NCBI GenBank assembly: GCA_910585275.1
Contig: CAJUCW010000007.1
Location: 62,001 to 126,000 of the forward strand
Source: an uncultured Muribaculaceae bacterium
Lineage (GTDB): Bacteria > Bacteroidota > Bacteroidia > Bacteroidales > Muribaculaceae
Direction: 5' to 3'
Length of the DNA stretch: 64,000 bases
In this document: in pieces, positions 8,891 through 16,314 of the stretch
How the letters are laid out: every line of letters begins with the position of its first letter
How positions within the stretch are numbered: the stretch's first letter is position 1
Translations under genes and position numbers: made by a program
Notes under the pieces: model-generated
Seen by the model: the letters and a program-made list of their open reading frames with translations, nothing else
Told to the model about the DNA's origin: nothing
The model's database searches: none

Positions 8891-10408
8891 ATGAATATAG
8901 CAGTTGCCGGCACCGGTTATGTCGGCCTTTCAATCGCTACTCTTCTCGCTCAGCATAATCACGTTACTGCCGTTGACGTGATTCCGGAGAAGGTTGAAAA
9001 AATCAACAATCGGATTTCTCCGATTCAAGACGAGTATATCGAGAAATATCTTGCAGAGAAAGACCTCAACCTTACCGCCACTCTTGACGGAGCTTCGGCT
9101 TATAAGGATGCGGATTTCGTGGTAATAGCGGCACCTACAAACTATGACCCTGTAAAGAACTATTTCGATACGCATTGCATCGAGGATGTAATCGATCTGG
9201 TCCTCTCCGTCAATCCGGATGCGGTGATGGTGATAAAATCGACAATCCCCGTCGGCTATTGCCGTTCACTCTACCTCAAATACTCCAACCAAATCAACAA
9301 AGGCTCAAACCAGAGCAACCAAGGACAACCAGGCTTTTGTGCAGAATGCTCAAACCAGGGCAACCAAGGACAACCAGAGGGGGTGTGTGCAGATGGGAAA
9401 GATGGAGGGAAAGATGATGGGAGATCAGAGGTCTTCGGTCTTGATTGTGGCGTGAACGGCGTGAGCGTTTCCCGGCGAAAGGCCTCTTTCAATCTCCTTT
9501 TCTTCCCGGAATTCCTCCGCGAGAGCAAGGCCCTTTACGATAACCTATATCCTTCGCGCATAATAGCCGGTATCCCTAAAATTATTGATAAACCGGAATT
9601 TGCAGAAGAAAACGAGGCTATCCTTGCTGTGACTGATATCGACAAACTCGATGAAGCCGCACATACTTTTGCAGCTCTTCTTCAACAGGGAGCTTTGAAA
9701 GAGGATATTCCCACGCTATACATGGGGATGAAGGAGGCGGAGGCTGTCAAACTTTTTGCAAATACTTACCTTGCCCTACGCGTAAGCTACTTCAACGAGC
9801 TTGACACGTATGCGGAAGTGAAAGGACTCGATTCACAGGCAATCATCGAAGGCGTAGGCCTTGACCCGCGTATCGGTTCCCACTATAATAATCCCTCATT
9901 TGGCTACGGAGGTTATTGTCTCCCGAAAGATACCAAGCAGCTCCTTGCCAACTATGCGGACGTGCCTCAGAATATGATGACAGCCATCGTGGAGAGTAAC
10001 CGTACCCGCAAAGACTTCATCGCCGACCAGGTACTCAAAATGGCCGGTTGGTATGATTACTCCACATATAATTCCTATCACCAACAGCATACAACGGAAA
10101 ACGGACAACGGAAAACGGACAACCCACCCACCATCGGCGTATATCGCCTGACGATGAAATCAAACTCCGACAACTTCCGCCAGTCGTCAATCCAGGGAGT
10201 AATGAAGCGCATCAAGGCCAAAGGAGCGAATGTGATTATCTACGAGCCAACACTCGAAGACGGTTCCACATTTTTCGGTAGCCGTGTGGTTAACGACATC
10301 GAAGAATTCAAACGCCTCAGCTCGGCAATCCTTGCCAACCGCACATCGGAAGACCTCGCCGACGTATCTGCCAAAGTCTATACCCGCGACATCTTCTCCC
10401 GCGATTAA
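8891..10408 (+). CDS. UDP-glucose/UDP-sugar 6-dehydrogenase with two insertions
   Basis: A nucleotide-sugar dehydrogenase oxidising a UDP-hexose to the uronic acid, which supplies charged sugars to the capsule. ATG 8891 is preferred to the TTG at 8885 because it places GTGYVG (residues 7-12) at the usual distance from the N-terminus. VIKSTIPVGY, FFPEFLRES, NEL, and GYGGYCLPKD with catalytic Cys343 are all present. Two stretches are foreign to the family. Residues about 136-198 contain a 15-residue tandem repeat (SNQ.NQGQP) that splits the loop before FFPEFLRES. Residues about 396-412 contain a duplicated 14-bp unit just before IGVYRLTMKS. Both keep the frame. The catalytic core looks intact, so activity is plausible but untested. 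Confidence 0.93.
   Translation: MNIAVAGTGYVGLSIATLLAQHNHVTAVDVIPEKVEKINNRISPIQDEYIEKYLAEKDLNLTATLDGASAYKDADFVVIAAPTNYDPVKNYFDTHCIEDVIDLVLSVNPDAVMVIKSTIPVGYCRSLYLKYSNQINKGSNQSNQGQPGFCAECSNQGNQGQPEGVCADGKDGGKDDGRSEVFGLDCGVNGVSVSRRKASFNLLFFPEFLRESKALYDNLYPSRIIAGIPKIIDKPEFAEENEAILAVTDIDKLDEAAHTFAALLQQGALKEDIPTLYMGMKEAEAVKLFANTYLALRVSYFNELDTYAEVKGLDSQAIIEGVGLDPRIGSHYNNPSFGYGGYCLPKDTKQLLANYADVPQNMMTAIVESNRTRKDFIADQVLKMAGWYDYSTYNSYHQQHTTENGQRKTDNPPTIGVYRLTMKSNSDNFRQSSIQGVMKRIKAKGANVIIYEPTLEDGSTFFGSRVVNDIEEFKRLSSAILANRTSEDLADVSAKVYTRDIFSRD
9305..9394 (+). repeat. 45-bp in-frame tandem repeat inside the dehydrogenase gene
   Basis: Two imperfect copies (9305-9349 and 9350-9394) encode SNQSNQGQPGFCAEC and SNQGNQGQPEGVCAD. 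A degenerate third trace (AACCAAATCAACAAAGG) lies just upstream. The 45-bp period keeps the reading frame, and the flanking gene continues normally on both sides. Confidence 0.85.
10094..10121 (+). repeat. 14-bp direct duplication in the dehydrogenase gene
   Basis: Two perfect adjacent copies of ACGGAAAACGGACA occupy 10094-10107 and 10108-10121. They encode part of an extra loop before IGVYRLTMKS. The unit is not a multiple of three, yet the whole inserted stretch keeps the frame. Confidence 0.85.
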
Positions 10409-10413
10409 CTTTT

Positions 10414-10470
10414 TTGTCCCGGTGTGTCCTGCATGTCCCGGCCTTGGGACAATGGAACACACCGGGACAA
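10414..10470 (+). terminator. Nested hairpin, likely terminator or palindromic repeat
   Basis: A perfect 14-bp inverted repeat (TTGTCCCGGTGTGT at 10414-10427, complement at 10457-10470) encloses a second hairpin (GTCCC at 10435-10439, GGGAC at 10446-10450). A CTTTTT run follows. The position directly after the last capsule gene fits termination. The nested, REP-like form also fits an interspersed palindromic element. Confidence 0.65.
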
Positions 10471-10654
10471 CTTTTTCAGGGAAGTACAATAGGCATGGGC
10501 GTTGATAATTGCTAAAACTCGAACTTGATATTTTGACAGTTAGTGAGTTAAGCCCACTGAAATTGATAAGTCCAAAGCACTTGGTTGCTTACCCCATAGG
10601 AAATAAAACAATTTGCAATATTAGGGAAGAAACTTGGAATAAAAATGTATTTAG

Positions 10655-10685
10655 TTGGCATAATTAAAAAAGTTTATTAATTTTG
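10655..10685 (+). promoter_or_regulatory. Bacteroidota-type promoter for the ATPase-TOPRIM-DUF262 operon
   Basis: TTGGC at 10655-10659 serves as the -33 element and TAATTTTG at 10678-10685 as the -7 element (consensus TAnnTTTG), with 20 bp between TTG and the -7 box. The ATG follows 26 bp after the -7 box, so the operon has its own promoter. Confidence 0.7.
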
Positions 10686-10711
10686 TAATATTTACAGATT
10701 AATCTGAATTC

Positions 10712-11767
10712 ATGTTAACGAAAATAGGTTTTGAAAATTATAAGGGGTTTAAAAAATTCCAAGAAATAGAGATTCGTCCCATTACCCTAATCATAGGCAA
10801 GAACAGTAGCGGTAAAAGCTCTATCTGTAAACTTTTGCCTATTCTCAGGGACGGGGTAGATAATCCTGGCTCCCCTTTGCCTCTAATTTCAAAAGAGGGA
10901 ATCAGACTCGCCCATACCTATAAAGATCTTTTCTACAAGAGGGATTTTACAAATCTTCACTTCAAACTCGATTTCGATGGTTCGGAGGAAGATCGATATT
11001 TCCTTATCACCGACGGCATTTTCCTTAACAAGGATTTCGGCAAAGAGAATAGAAACGTTTTTGGCGGCGTGGGTTCTGAAAAAAATAGATTCGATATCAA
11101 TTATATCGGGCCAATTAGAAAAGAGGATATCGAATCGTTCAGCCTTTATGACTATGAAAGATTGTGTAAAAAAGATTCCCGTGGATGCTACACTTACGGC
11201 TTGCTCCTAAAGTCATTCCTATCTGACAGTATTTTATTGCAGTCCGTAAGCGATTGGCTGTGGGAAAACATGGATTCACAACGCTTTGTTCTTGAAGAAA
11301 CGGACAAAGTGCTTGGTCTCGTCACTCCCTTGATAGAACATAACGGGGTCCAGGTTCACATTTCAGAAGTAGGGCAAGGAATAGGGCAGGTGCTCCCGAT
11401 TATCGTGCAATCGTTTATTAAAAACGACAATTCAATTTCCGTATTGGAGCAGCCTGTATTGCATCTGCATCCTTCTATACATTCCAAGATTTCGGAACGT
11501 CTTGTGGCTTCCACCATTGAGACAGGACAACGTTATATAATTGAGTCGCATTCTAAAACCCTTCTCCTCGGGTTTGTGAGAATGGTTACGAAACCTGACT
11601 CCGGATTTAACAGGGAAGACCTCGCAATCTATTATATTGACTCCGACGATGAGGGAGCTTCAGTCAAAAGAATTGAAGTAGATGAAAACGGCACTTTTTC
11701 CTGGTGGCCGAATGGTCTGTTTGAAGACGATTTTGAAATACAAGAAAAAATTATTGAAAAATCATGA
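10712..11767 (+). CDS. AAA/ABC-type ATPase (DUF3696-like), defence-system candidate
   Basis: A 351-residue SMC/ABC-type ATPase. LTKIGFENYKGFKKF precedes Walker A GKNSSGKS (residues 29-36). An ABC-signature-like SEVGQG begins at S218, the Walker B region VLEQPVLHLHP has E246, and IIESHSKTLLLG supplies the switch histidine. The EQP in place of DEP and the C-terminal WPNGLFEDDFE are typical of the DUF3696 group. Its stop overlaps the next gene start by 4 bp (ATGA), so the two are translationally coupled. Overcoming-lysogenization-like, Gabija-like and PARIS systems all pair such an ATPase with a TOPRIM nuclease. By analogy it would sense or gate the partner proteins. No signal peptide or membrane helix is present. 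Confidence 0.85.
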   Translation: MLTKIGFENYKGFKKFQEIEIRPITLIIGKNSSGKSSICKLLPILRDGVDNPGSPLPLISKEGIRLAHTYKDLFYKRDFTNLHFKLDFDGSEEDRYFLITDGIFLNKDFGKENRNVFGGVGSEKNRFDINYIGPIRKEDIESFSLYDYERLCKKDSRGCYTYGLLLKSFLSDSILLQSVSDWLWENMDSQRFVLEETDKVLGLVTPLIEHNGVQVHISEVGQGIGQVLPIIVQSFIKNDNSISVLEQPVLHLHPSIHSKISERLVASTIETGQRYIIESHSKTLLLGFVRMVTKPDSGFNREDLAIYYIDSDDEGASVKRIEVDENGTFSWWPNGLFEDDFEIQEKIIEKS

Positions 11768-12726
11768 TTTTCGATATTTCAAAAGAGTTTGCCGAAAGGG
11801 TCAACCCGACGGACTGGTGTGAGGTTTTCCAAACTATTGCAAGCAACCGGCATTTTATCTTAAAGAAGCAGGAAGTTTACAGTGTCATCAAAGGGAAACT
11901 GACGCTTGGAGGAGCGTATCTCGAGAAGATATTTAAAGACTATGTGAGCGTATCAGGGTTCAATCCTACACATGAACATCAACGTTTCCTTACGACTGTG
12001 ACGGTCGGCAACGATTTCGAAGTGAACGATTTTAAACAGCTTGCCTCACACCCGGCTTACCTTATTTGCGAAAATAATAATTACGAATGGGACATTTATA
12101 AGCATTTCATAGAATTATATACCAAGGACAAGGAATTTAAGAATATCTTTCTTTTTCTCAATGAGGCCGCAAAATCGCATAAGCGTCTTGAAGCCGTTTC
12201 TTGCGGGGGGAACACTCAGCTTATCCCTTCATATAATTCTCTTCAGAAGCGTAATCCGACTTTCGGAATGCTTCATAAGAAATGTTGTTTCCTTTTCGAC
12301 CGCGACACTGATTTCGACAAAGATCCGAGTGGTAAAGATGCCTTTTCCTACTCCAACGACAGCCTTTTTAAATTTCTTAACGACGGTAAAAAACATGATG
12401 CCACCTCTTTATCCGACATTTACACTCTCGACCAACCGAAATATGTCTGGCACATGTGGTATAAACGAGCGATTGAAAACTACATGCCGGATTATTGCTA
12501 CGAATCTTTTAACGTTGACATTTCTGATTGGAAGAACGCCACTTCGAGAGATTATTTTAAGGTAGATAAAAGCACTTGTAGGCGTTATGACAAATCGAAA
12601 CTCCATGATATATGCAAATTGACATCAAAAGAATGGCTCGACAATAACACCGGAACGTTTGAATGGCGAAAATATAATTTTAACGAAATCCAATTATTTC
12701 TCCTTAAACTCGTTAAGATTATATGA
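11764..12726 (+). CDS. TOPRIM-like protein (DUF4435-like pattern), putative effector nuclease
   Basis: A 320-residue protein I do not recognise outright. The central part has the order of a TOPRIM fold: a hydrophobic strand ending in Glu (AYLICEN, E103), a helix, a glycine turn (SCGGNTQLIP, G148-G149) and a strand with D179-R180-D181-T182-D183 (CCFLFDRDTDFD). Acidic E and DxD at this spacing resemble DUF4435/AriB-like and OLD-type nucleases. The C-terminal half (KYVWHMWYKRAIENYMPDYCYE) recalls the region after TOPRIM in those families, where a conserved WxRRxIENYL-like motif occurs. It overlaps both neighbours by 4 bp. The TOPRIM call is pattern-based and needs a structure or profile search. 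Confidence 0.6.
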   Translation: MIFDISKEFAERVNPTDWCEVFQTIASNRHFILKKQEVYSVIKGKLTLGGAYLEKIFKDYVSVSGFNPTHEHQRFLTTVTVGNDFEVNDFKQLASHPAYLICENNNYEWDIYKHFIELYTKDKEFKNIFLFLNEAAKSHKRLEAVSCGGNTQLIPSYNSLQKRNPTFGMLHKKCCFLFDRDTDFDKDPSGKDAFSYSNDSLFKFLNDGKKHDATSLSDIYTLDQPKYVWHMWYKRAIENYMPDYCYESFNVDISDWKNATSRDYFKVDKSTCRRYDKSKLHDICKLTSKEWLDNNTGTFEWRKYNFNEIQLFLLKLVKII

Positions 12727-14285
12727 CACGTGGCACTCTTCAATCTTCTACCGCCTATATCAGGCAGATTGTCAGGGATATCGCTGACAATAAAATCGGC
12801 ATACCGGCTTTCCAACGCTCTTTCGTATGGAATCGTGAGCAGGTGAAAGAGTTGTTCGACAGCATTAAGAAAGGGTATCCGATAGGTTCCATATTGCTGT
12901 GGAACAAGAAGGAGAAAATGGCACGCAGAGGATTTCTTTCCGACAAAATACTTGAGCCTATAGATGGCGTGAATTACGTGCTTGACGGAAGGCAACGGCT
13001 GACCGTGTTTTATGGTTGTATTTCCTCGCAGAATAACGATGACTCACGGTTCAACCTGTGTTATAATCTAAAAAATGATTCTTTTGCGTTCCCGAATGAA
13101 TTAAAGAATCAAAAAGACACTGAATTGCTTGTGCCTGTCTCTACAATTTTCGATACCTTCTCTCTCCTCGATAAACTTCAGGATATTTCTGCCAATTATA
13201 AGGATGACCCAAATCTTTGTATGTACCAAAACAGGGCAAAAGAACTTAATTCTATCCTTCAGGAGTATCAGGTCGTGAAAATTGTTTTAGCTGACTGTTC
13301 TTTGGACGAAGCTTACAAAGTATTCTCTCGAATCAATTCAAAAGGCACTGAGATCAGCAAGGCTGAAATGCTTCAGGCGTCATCTTACGATGAGGGCAAC
13401 ATATTGCTGGCAGACGTAATAGACAGTATCAGGAAAGGTTTATCAGATTATAATTTCGACTCCCTTACACAAGACGATATTCTAAACTGTTTTTTTAAAT
13501 TCGTCGGTAAGGATTTCTTTGACAAAATCAACGACCTTGAGTCAATCAATCTTAAACCGCATGTTGAAGCAGCCCGAGACGCGATATATCTTTCAGCAAG
13601 GTTTTTATATGAAAAGTGCCATGTGTTATCGACAAAGTTATTGCCTTATAAGAAACAGTTTATCGCGCTTACATGGTATTTCAGACTGCATCCGGACTAT
13701 GAAAACGCCAATATAAAGGAGCTGCGGAAATGGTTTTTTTATACAACGATTAAAAAATCATTTCAAAACAGTTCTTTATCTGTGGTGAGGAAGCTTTTTT
13801 CGGATTTTGAAGATTTCGCCAAGGGTATAAGACAATATCCCATAGATTATAATGAGGTGGAACTGCCGGAAGATTTCGATTTCCGAATGAATTGGAACAA
13901 CGCAAGGGTAGATTTTATGCTTTTGTCATGGATACATCATTATCTAAAGTATTCTCCTTTGGAATCAAAGTGTTATTGTGACCCACAGTATTGGTGTAAA
14001 GACAAGGGCGGATTGGAGAATTATTTCATAATCCTTAACGAGGATGATAGAATCTTTTTGCGGAATATCCTTGACAAGCAGGTGTTTATGCCATATTATG
14101 ACTTCCAATCTCTTGAAAATAACCTATATGAAATTTTTGCCCAGGCCAAACATAACTTAAAAAAATTTGGTCTTTCTAAAGATTTGATTTATAATTACCA
14201 TTTCAACCGTGAAAAATTCTCGGCTGAACGCAGAGTTTTATTCATTGAATTCCAAAAGAATCTTTGGAACGAAGTAAACGGTTAA
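12723..14285 (+). CDS. DUF262 domain protein, third gene of the candidate defence operon
   Basis: A 520-residue protein with an N-terminal DUF262 (ParB/GmrS-like) domain. IPAFQRSFVWNREQVKELFDSI starts at residue 27, GYPIGSILLW follows, and D88-G89-R90-Q91-R92 is the DGxQR nucleotide-hydrolysis motif of the family. In GmrSD-type restriction systems this domain hydrolyses nucleotides and is joined to a DUF1524 HNH nuclease. I see no HNH or HxxP motif in the C-terminal 250 residues here, so the nuclease role may belong to the upstream TOPRIM-like protein. The start codon overlaps the previous stop (ATGA). Confidence 0.85.
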   Translation: MTRGTLQSSTAYIRQIVRDIADNKIGIPAFQRSFVWNREQVKELFDSIKKGYPIGSILLWNKKEKMARRGFLSDKILEPIDGVNYVLDGRQRLTVFYGCISSQNNDDSRFNLCYNLKNDSFAFPNELKNQKDTELLVPVSTIFDTFSLLDKLQDISANYKDDPNLCMYQNRAKELNSILQEYQVVKIVLADCSLDEAYKVFSRINSKGTEISKAEMLQASSYDEGNILLADVIDSIRKGLSDYNFDSLTQDDILNCFFKFVGKDFFDKINDLESINLKPHVEAARDAIYLSARFLYEKCHVLSTKLLPYKKQFIALTWYFRLHPDYENANIKELRKWFFYTTIKKSFQNSSLSVVRKLFSDFEDFAKGIRQYPIDYNEVELPEDFDFRMNWNNARVDFMLLSWIHHYLKYSPLESKCYCDPQYWCKDKGGLENYFIILNEDDRIFLRNILDKQVFMPYYDFQSLENNLYEIFAQAKHNLKKFGLSKDLIYNYHFNREKFSAERRVLFIEFQKNLWNEVNG

Positions 14286-14607
14286 TCTCCTACAGACTGT
14301 GTGAATGTTTTTTTAGGAACCGATCACATACGGCTCATGCAGTAACAGCTGTATGATAGACAATGAGGTCGTGGATATGCGGTTGAATTGTGTCGTTAAG
14401 TAGTTGGTTGGTATTCGATAAGCGTCCAAGTACGAATTAGACCAAAAGATATAACGTGGCTTAGATTTGGATGTTTTTGATAGGTCTTCACTGATTTTTA
14501 ATTCGAGGATGTAAAACCCCAAAAAAGGAACCATGTTTCAGTTTTACAATAAAATGTGATGCAATATAAATTTTGTTTCAGACGTTATAATTGTAAAGAG
14601 GCGGTTT
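14286..14607. other. Intergenic, apparently degraded DNA
   Basis: No intact gene is seen. A stretch at about 14416-14440 (TAAGCGTCCAAGTACGAATTAG) resembles one at about 15245-15266 (TAAGCGTCCGAGTGCGAATCAG), so the two gaps flanking the orphan nucleotidyltransferase share ancestry. The source element is not identified. Confidence 0.5.
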
Positions 14608-14913
14608 ATGAATTTCTTGGACGGACATATTGAAAGAATCGTTGAACTTTGCAGATTGCATAAGGTGAAATCTCTATATGCCTTCGGGTCTGTGCTGACG
14701 CCGCGTTTTAACGAAGACAGTGATGTGGATTTATTGGTAGATTTCAATGAATCGGAAATCCCTCTTTTGAATTTTGGAGACAATTTCTTTGGATTGCAGT
14801 TTGCTCTTGAGGATATGTTTGATAGGAAGGTTGATTTGATTTGCAACAATGTAATAAGCAATTCAGTGTTCCGTAAAGAGGTGGATTCTACAAAACGAAT
14901 CATTTATGGATGA
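14608..14913 (+). CDS. Orphan minimal nucleotidyltransferase (MNT/MntA-like)
   Basis: A 101-residue protein of the minimal nucleotidyltransferase family. LYAFGSVLTPRFNEDSDVDLLVDF holds the GS motif followed by the DxD metal ligands, and KVDLIC supplies the third strand. MntA proteins neutralise HEPN toxins by adding AMP groups. No intact HEPN gene follows. An ATG at 14906 overlapping this stop opens a frame that ends after five codons, and a neighbouring frame then reads KDIGVLKEEILKIIADQ, which might be a decayed partner start. RBS AAGAGGCGG precedes the ATG. Confidence 0.8.
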   Translation: MNFLDGHIERIVELCRLHKVKSLYAFGSVLTPRFNEDSDVDLLVDFNESEIPLLNFGDNFFGLQFALEDMFDRKVDLICNNVISNSVFRKEVDSTKRIIYG

Positions 14914-15464
14914 GAAGTTGTAAAAGACATAGGAGTCTTGAAAGAGGAGATTCTAAAAATTATAGCTGACCAATAATTGCACTCCTGTTTCTCGTGTTTT
15001 TCTGTCTAAAAAAGAAACGACACATTGGCGACAGGAGAACAGTAGCAACAGGAGATTATGGTTTCTTAGCGAAAAAACTTTGTGCGCTCTGCGTCTCAGC
15101 GTGACTTTTTCAAACACCTACTTCGCGTGAACGTCATCAATCACGCAATGCAGTGGCAGTAAATCGCACGCAAAGCCGCAAAGTCCGCAGAGTATATTTG
15201 TAGGGACGTAAAGATGCACTCCTGTTTCTCCTGTTCTCCTGTCGGTAAGCGTCCGAGTGCGAATCAGGGTAATTAGGCGTTTGTTTGAGGTTGTTGGCTT
15301 GTTGGGTATCAGCCGGAGACGGATTTGGGAATGAACGGTGCCAGACGTTTCTGCCAAATAAATTGGAGGGAATTCATTCTACTTGTTTGTTATATTGTAA
15401 AAAATACGTATATTTGTCGGATAAAATATAATAGCTATTTTTTTTACAAAACAGGATTCCGAAT
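14914..15464. other. 551-bp intergenic region with dispersed low-complexity repeats
   Basis: No gene is supported. A phrase GCACTCCTGTTTCTC occurs at about 14979 and again at about 15212, each followed by a TGTT/TCTGTC-rich tract. CTTTGTGCGCTCTGCGTCTC near 15080 and GCAAAGCCGCAAAGTCCGCAG near 15170 are degenerate, partly inverted versions of each other. These look like dispersed non-coding repeats, not gene remains. The segment ends with the promoter of the toxin-antitoxin pair. Confidence 0.6.
15387..15416 (+). promoter_or_regulatory. Bacteroidota-type promoter of the MntA/HepT pair
   Basis: TTG at 15387-15389 and TATATTTG at 15409-15416 (TAnnTTTG) are spaced by 19 bp. The ATG of the nucleotidyltransferase follows 48 bp after the -7 box. 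Confidence 0.65.
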
Positions 15465-15761
15465 ATGAAGGCGAATATCATCAGGCAACTCTCCGAATTC
15501 TTCTCGACGCAACCTATCGAGAAGGCGTGGATATTCGGCTCTTATGCGAGGGGAGAAGAAACCTCTGATAGCGATTTGGATATAATGGTTAGTTACATCC
15601 CCGGGGAAAGTCCCGGACTATTAGGAATCTGTCGCATTATTGACAGTCTTCAGAACATGCTCGGAATAAAAGTTGATCTTGTGGAGAGAGGCACGCTCTA
15701 TCCTCGGGTGGAGAAAGAAGTTGAAAAGCAAAAAATATCCATATATGAGAGAGGAGCTTAG
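15465..15761 (+). CDS. mntA: MntA-family nucleotidyltransferase antitoxin
   Basis: A 98-residue antitoxin of the HEPN/MNT type. IFGSYARGEETSDSDLDIMV contains G25-S26, the ARG turn and the metal-binding D37 and D39. VDLVERGTLYP provides the third acidic strand. MntA enzymes AMPylate a tyrosine of the HEPN partner and so silence its RNase activity. The gene overlaps the downstream HepT start by 17 bp, the usual arrangement for translational coupling. The GSYARGE motif classes it as catalytically competent. Confidence 0.9.
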   Translation: MKANIIRQLSEFFSTQPIEKAWIFGSYARGEETSDSDLDIMVSYIPGESPGLLGICRIIDSLQNMLGIKVDLVERGTLYPRVEKEVEKQKISIYERGA

Positions 15762-16098
15762 AGACCCGTTGCGTCTTGACCATATAAAGGATGCCATCGA
15801 AAGGCTTGTTGAATTTGACGAATCTTGCCCGTTGGAAAATATTGATGAAAAGGACATCCGGTATTATGGTGCTGTAAAACTTTTAGAAATCATAGGTGAA
15901 GCTGCATATAAACTTACAAATGAATTCAAGACGGACCATCCTGAAACTCCATGGAAATTTATAGTCGGGATGCGTCATGTGCTTGTGCATGGTTATTTTC
16001 AGATAAGCAGAGCGAATGTAATCCGGACTATACGTGAAGACCTTCCCCTGCTTCTCGAACAAACAGAACGTTATCTACAGGAATTTGATAACGAGTAA
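15745..16098 (+). CDS. hepT: HepT-family (DUF86) HEPN toxin
   Basis: A 117-residue HEPN ribonuclease. The ATG at 15745 is chosen over an upstream in-frame one because it gives the normal DUF86 start (REELRDPLRLDHIKDAIERL) inside the end of mntA. The RNase motif R77-x4-H82 in GMRHVLVHGYF is complete, and the tyrosine two residues after the histidine is the usual AMPylation site. AVKLLEIIGEAAYKL is the conserved central helix. It cleaves RNA unless modified by MntA. A GGGGACTG/CAGTCCCC hairpin (16115-16132) lies just after the gene. Confidence 0.92.
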   Translation: MREELRDPLRLDHIKDAIERLVEFDESCPLENIDEKDIRYYGAVKLLEIIGEAAYKLTNEFKTDHPETPWKFIVGMRHVLVHGYFQISRANVIRTIREDLPLLLEQTERYLQEFDNE

Positions 16099-16114
16099 GC
16101 AATCAATTTGATTG

Positions 16115-16132
16115 GGGGACTGAACAGTCCCC
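16115..16132 (+). terminator. Short perfect hairpin after hepT
   Basis: GGGGACTG at 16115-16122 pairs with CAGTCCCC at 16125-16132 across two bases. There is no clear U tract, so it could be a weak terminator or an RNA-stabilising element. Confidence 0.45.
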
Positions 16133-16314
16133 GCACAATTCAAATTCAATATTTGGCAGATATCCGCAAAACCGGCAACCGGCGGAGTCTTTCGTGAGAG
16201 CAAGGAAACAGAGGGACATATATAGATGTCTCTTACTTGTTTTTATGTCTCGATGTATCTTTTAAATCGGGCGGGTTCTAATCTGACCGAAATCTATAAT
16301 TTCCGGCTTTCTTT

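Larger units (their letters stand above)
10409..10711. other. Intergenic region between capsule locus and defence-like operon
   Basis: No gene is seen in these 303 bp. It holds a long nested hairpin next to the dehydrogenase stop (10414-10470), about 185 bp of A+T-rich sequence without recognisable features, and a promoter for the downstream operon (10655-10685). Confidence 0.7.

Noticed and set aside
12723..14285. Complete GmrSD restriction enzyme
   Set aside because: Only DUF262 is present. No DUF1524/HNH motif was found in the C-terminal half.
14310..14345. Group II intron 3' end on the minus strand
   Set aside because: GAGCCGTATGTGATCGGTTCCT vaguely recalls the intron domain after a reverse transcriptase, but there is no reverse transcriptase frame and no domain V structure.
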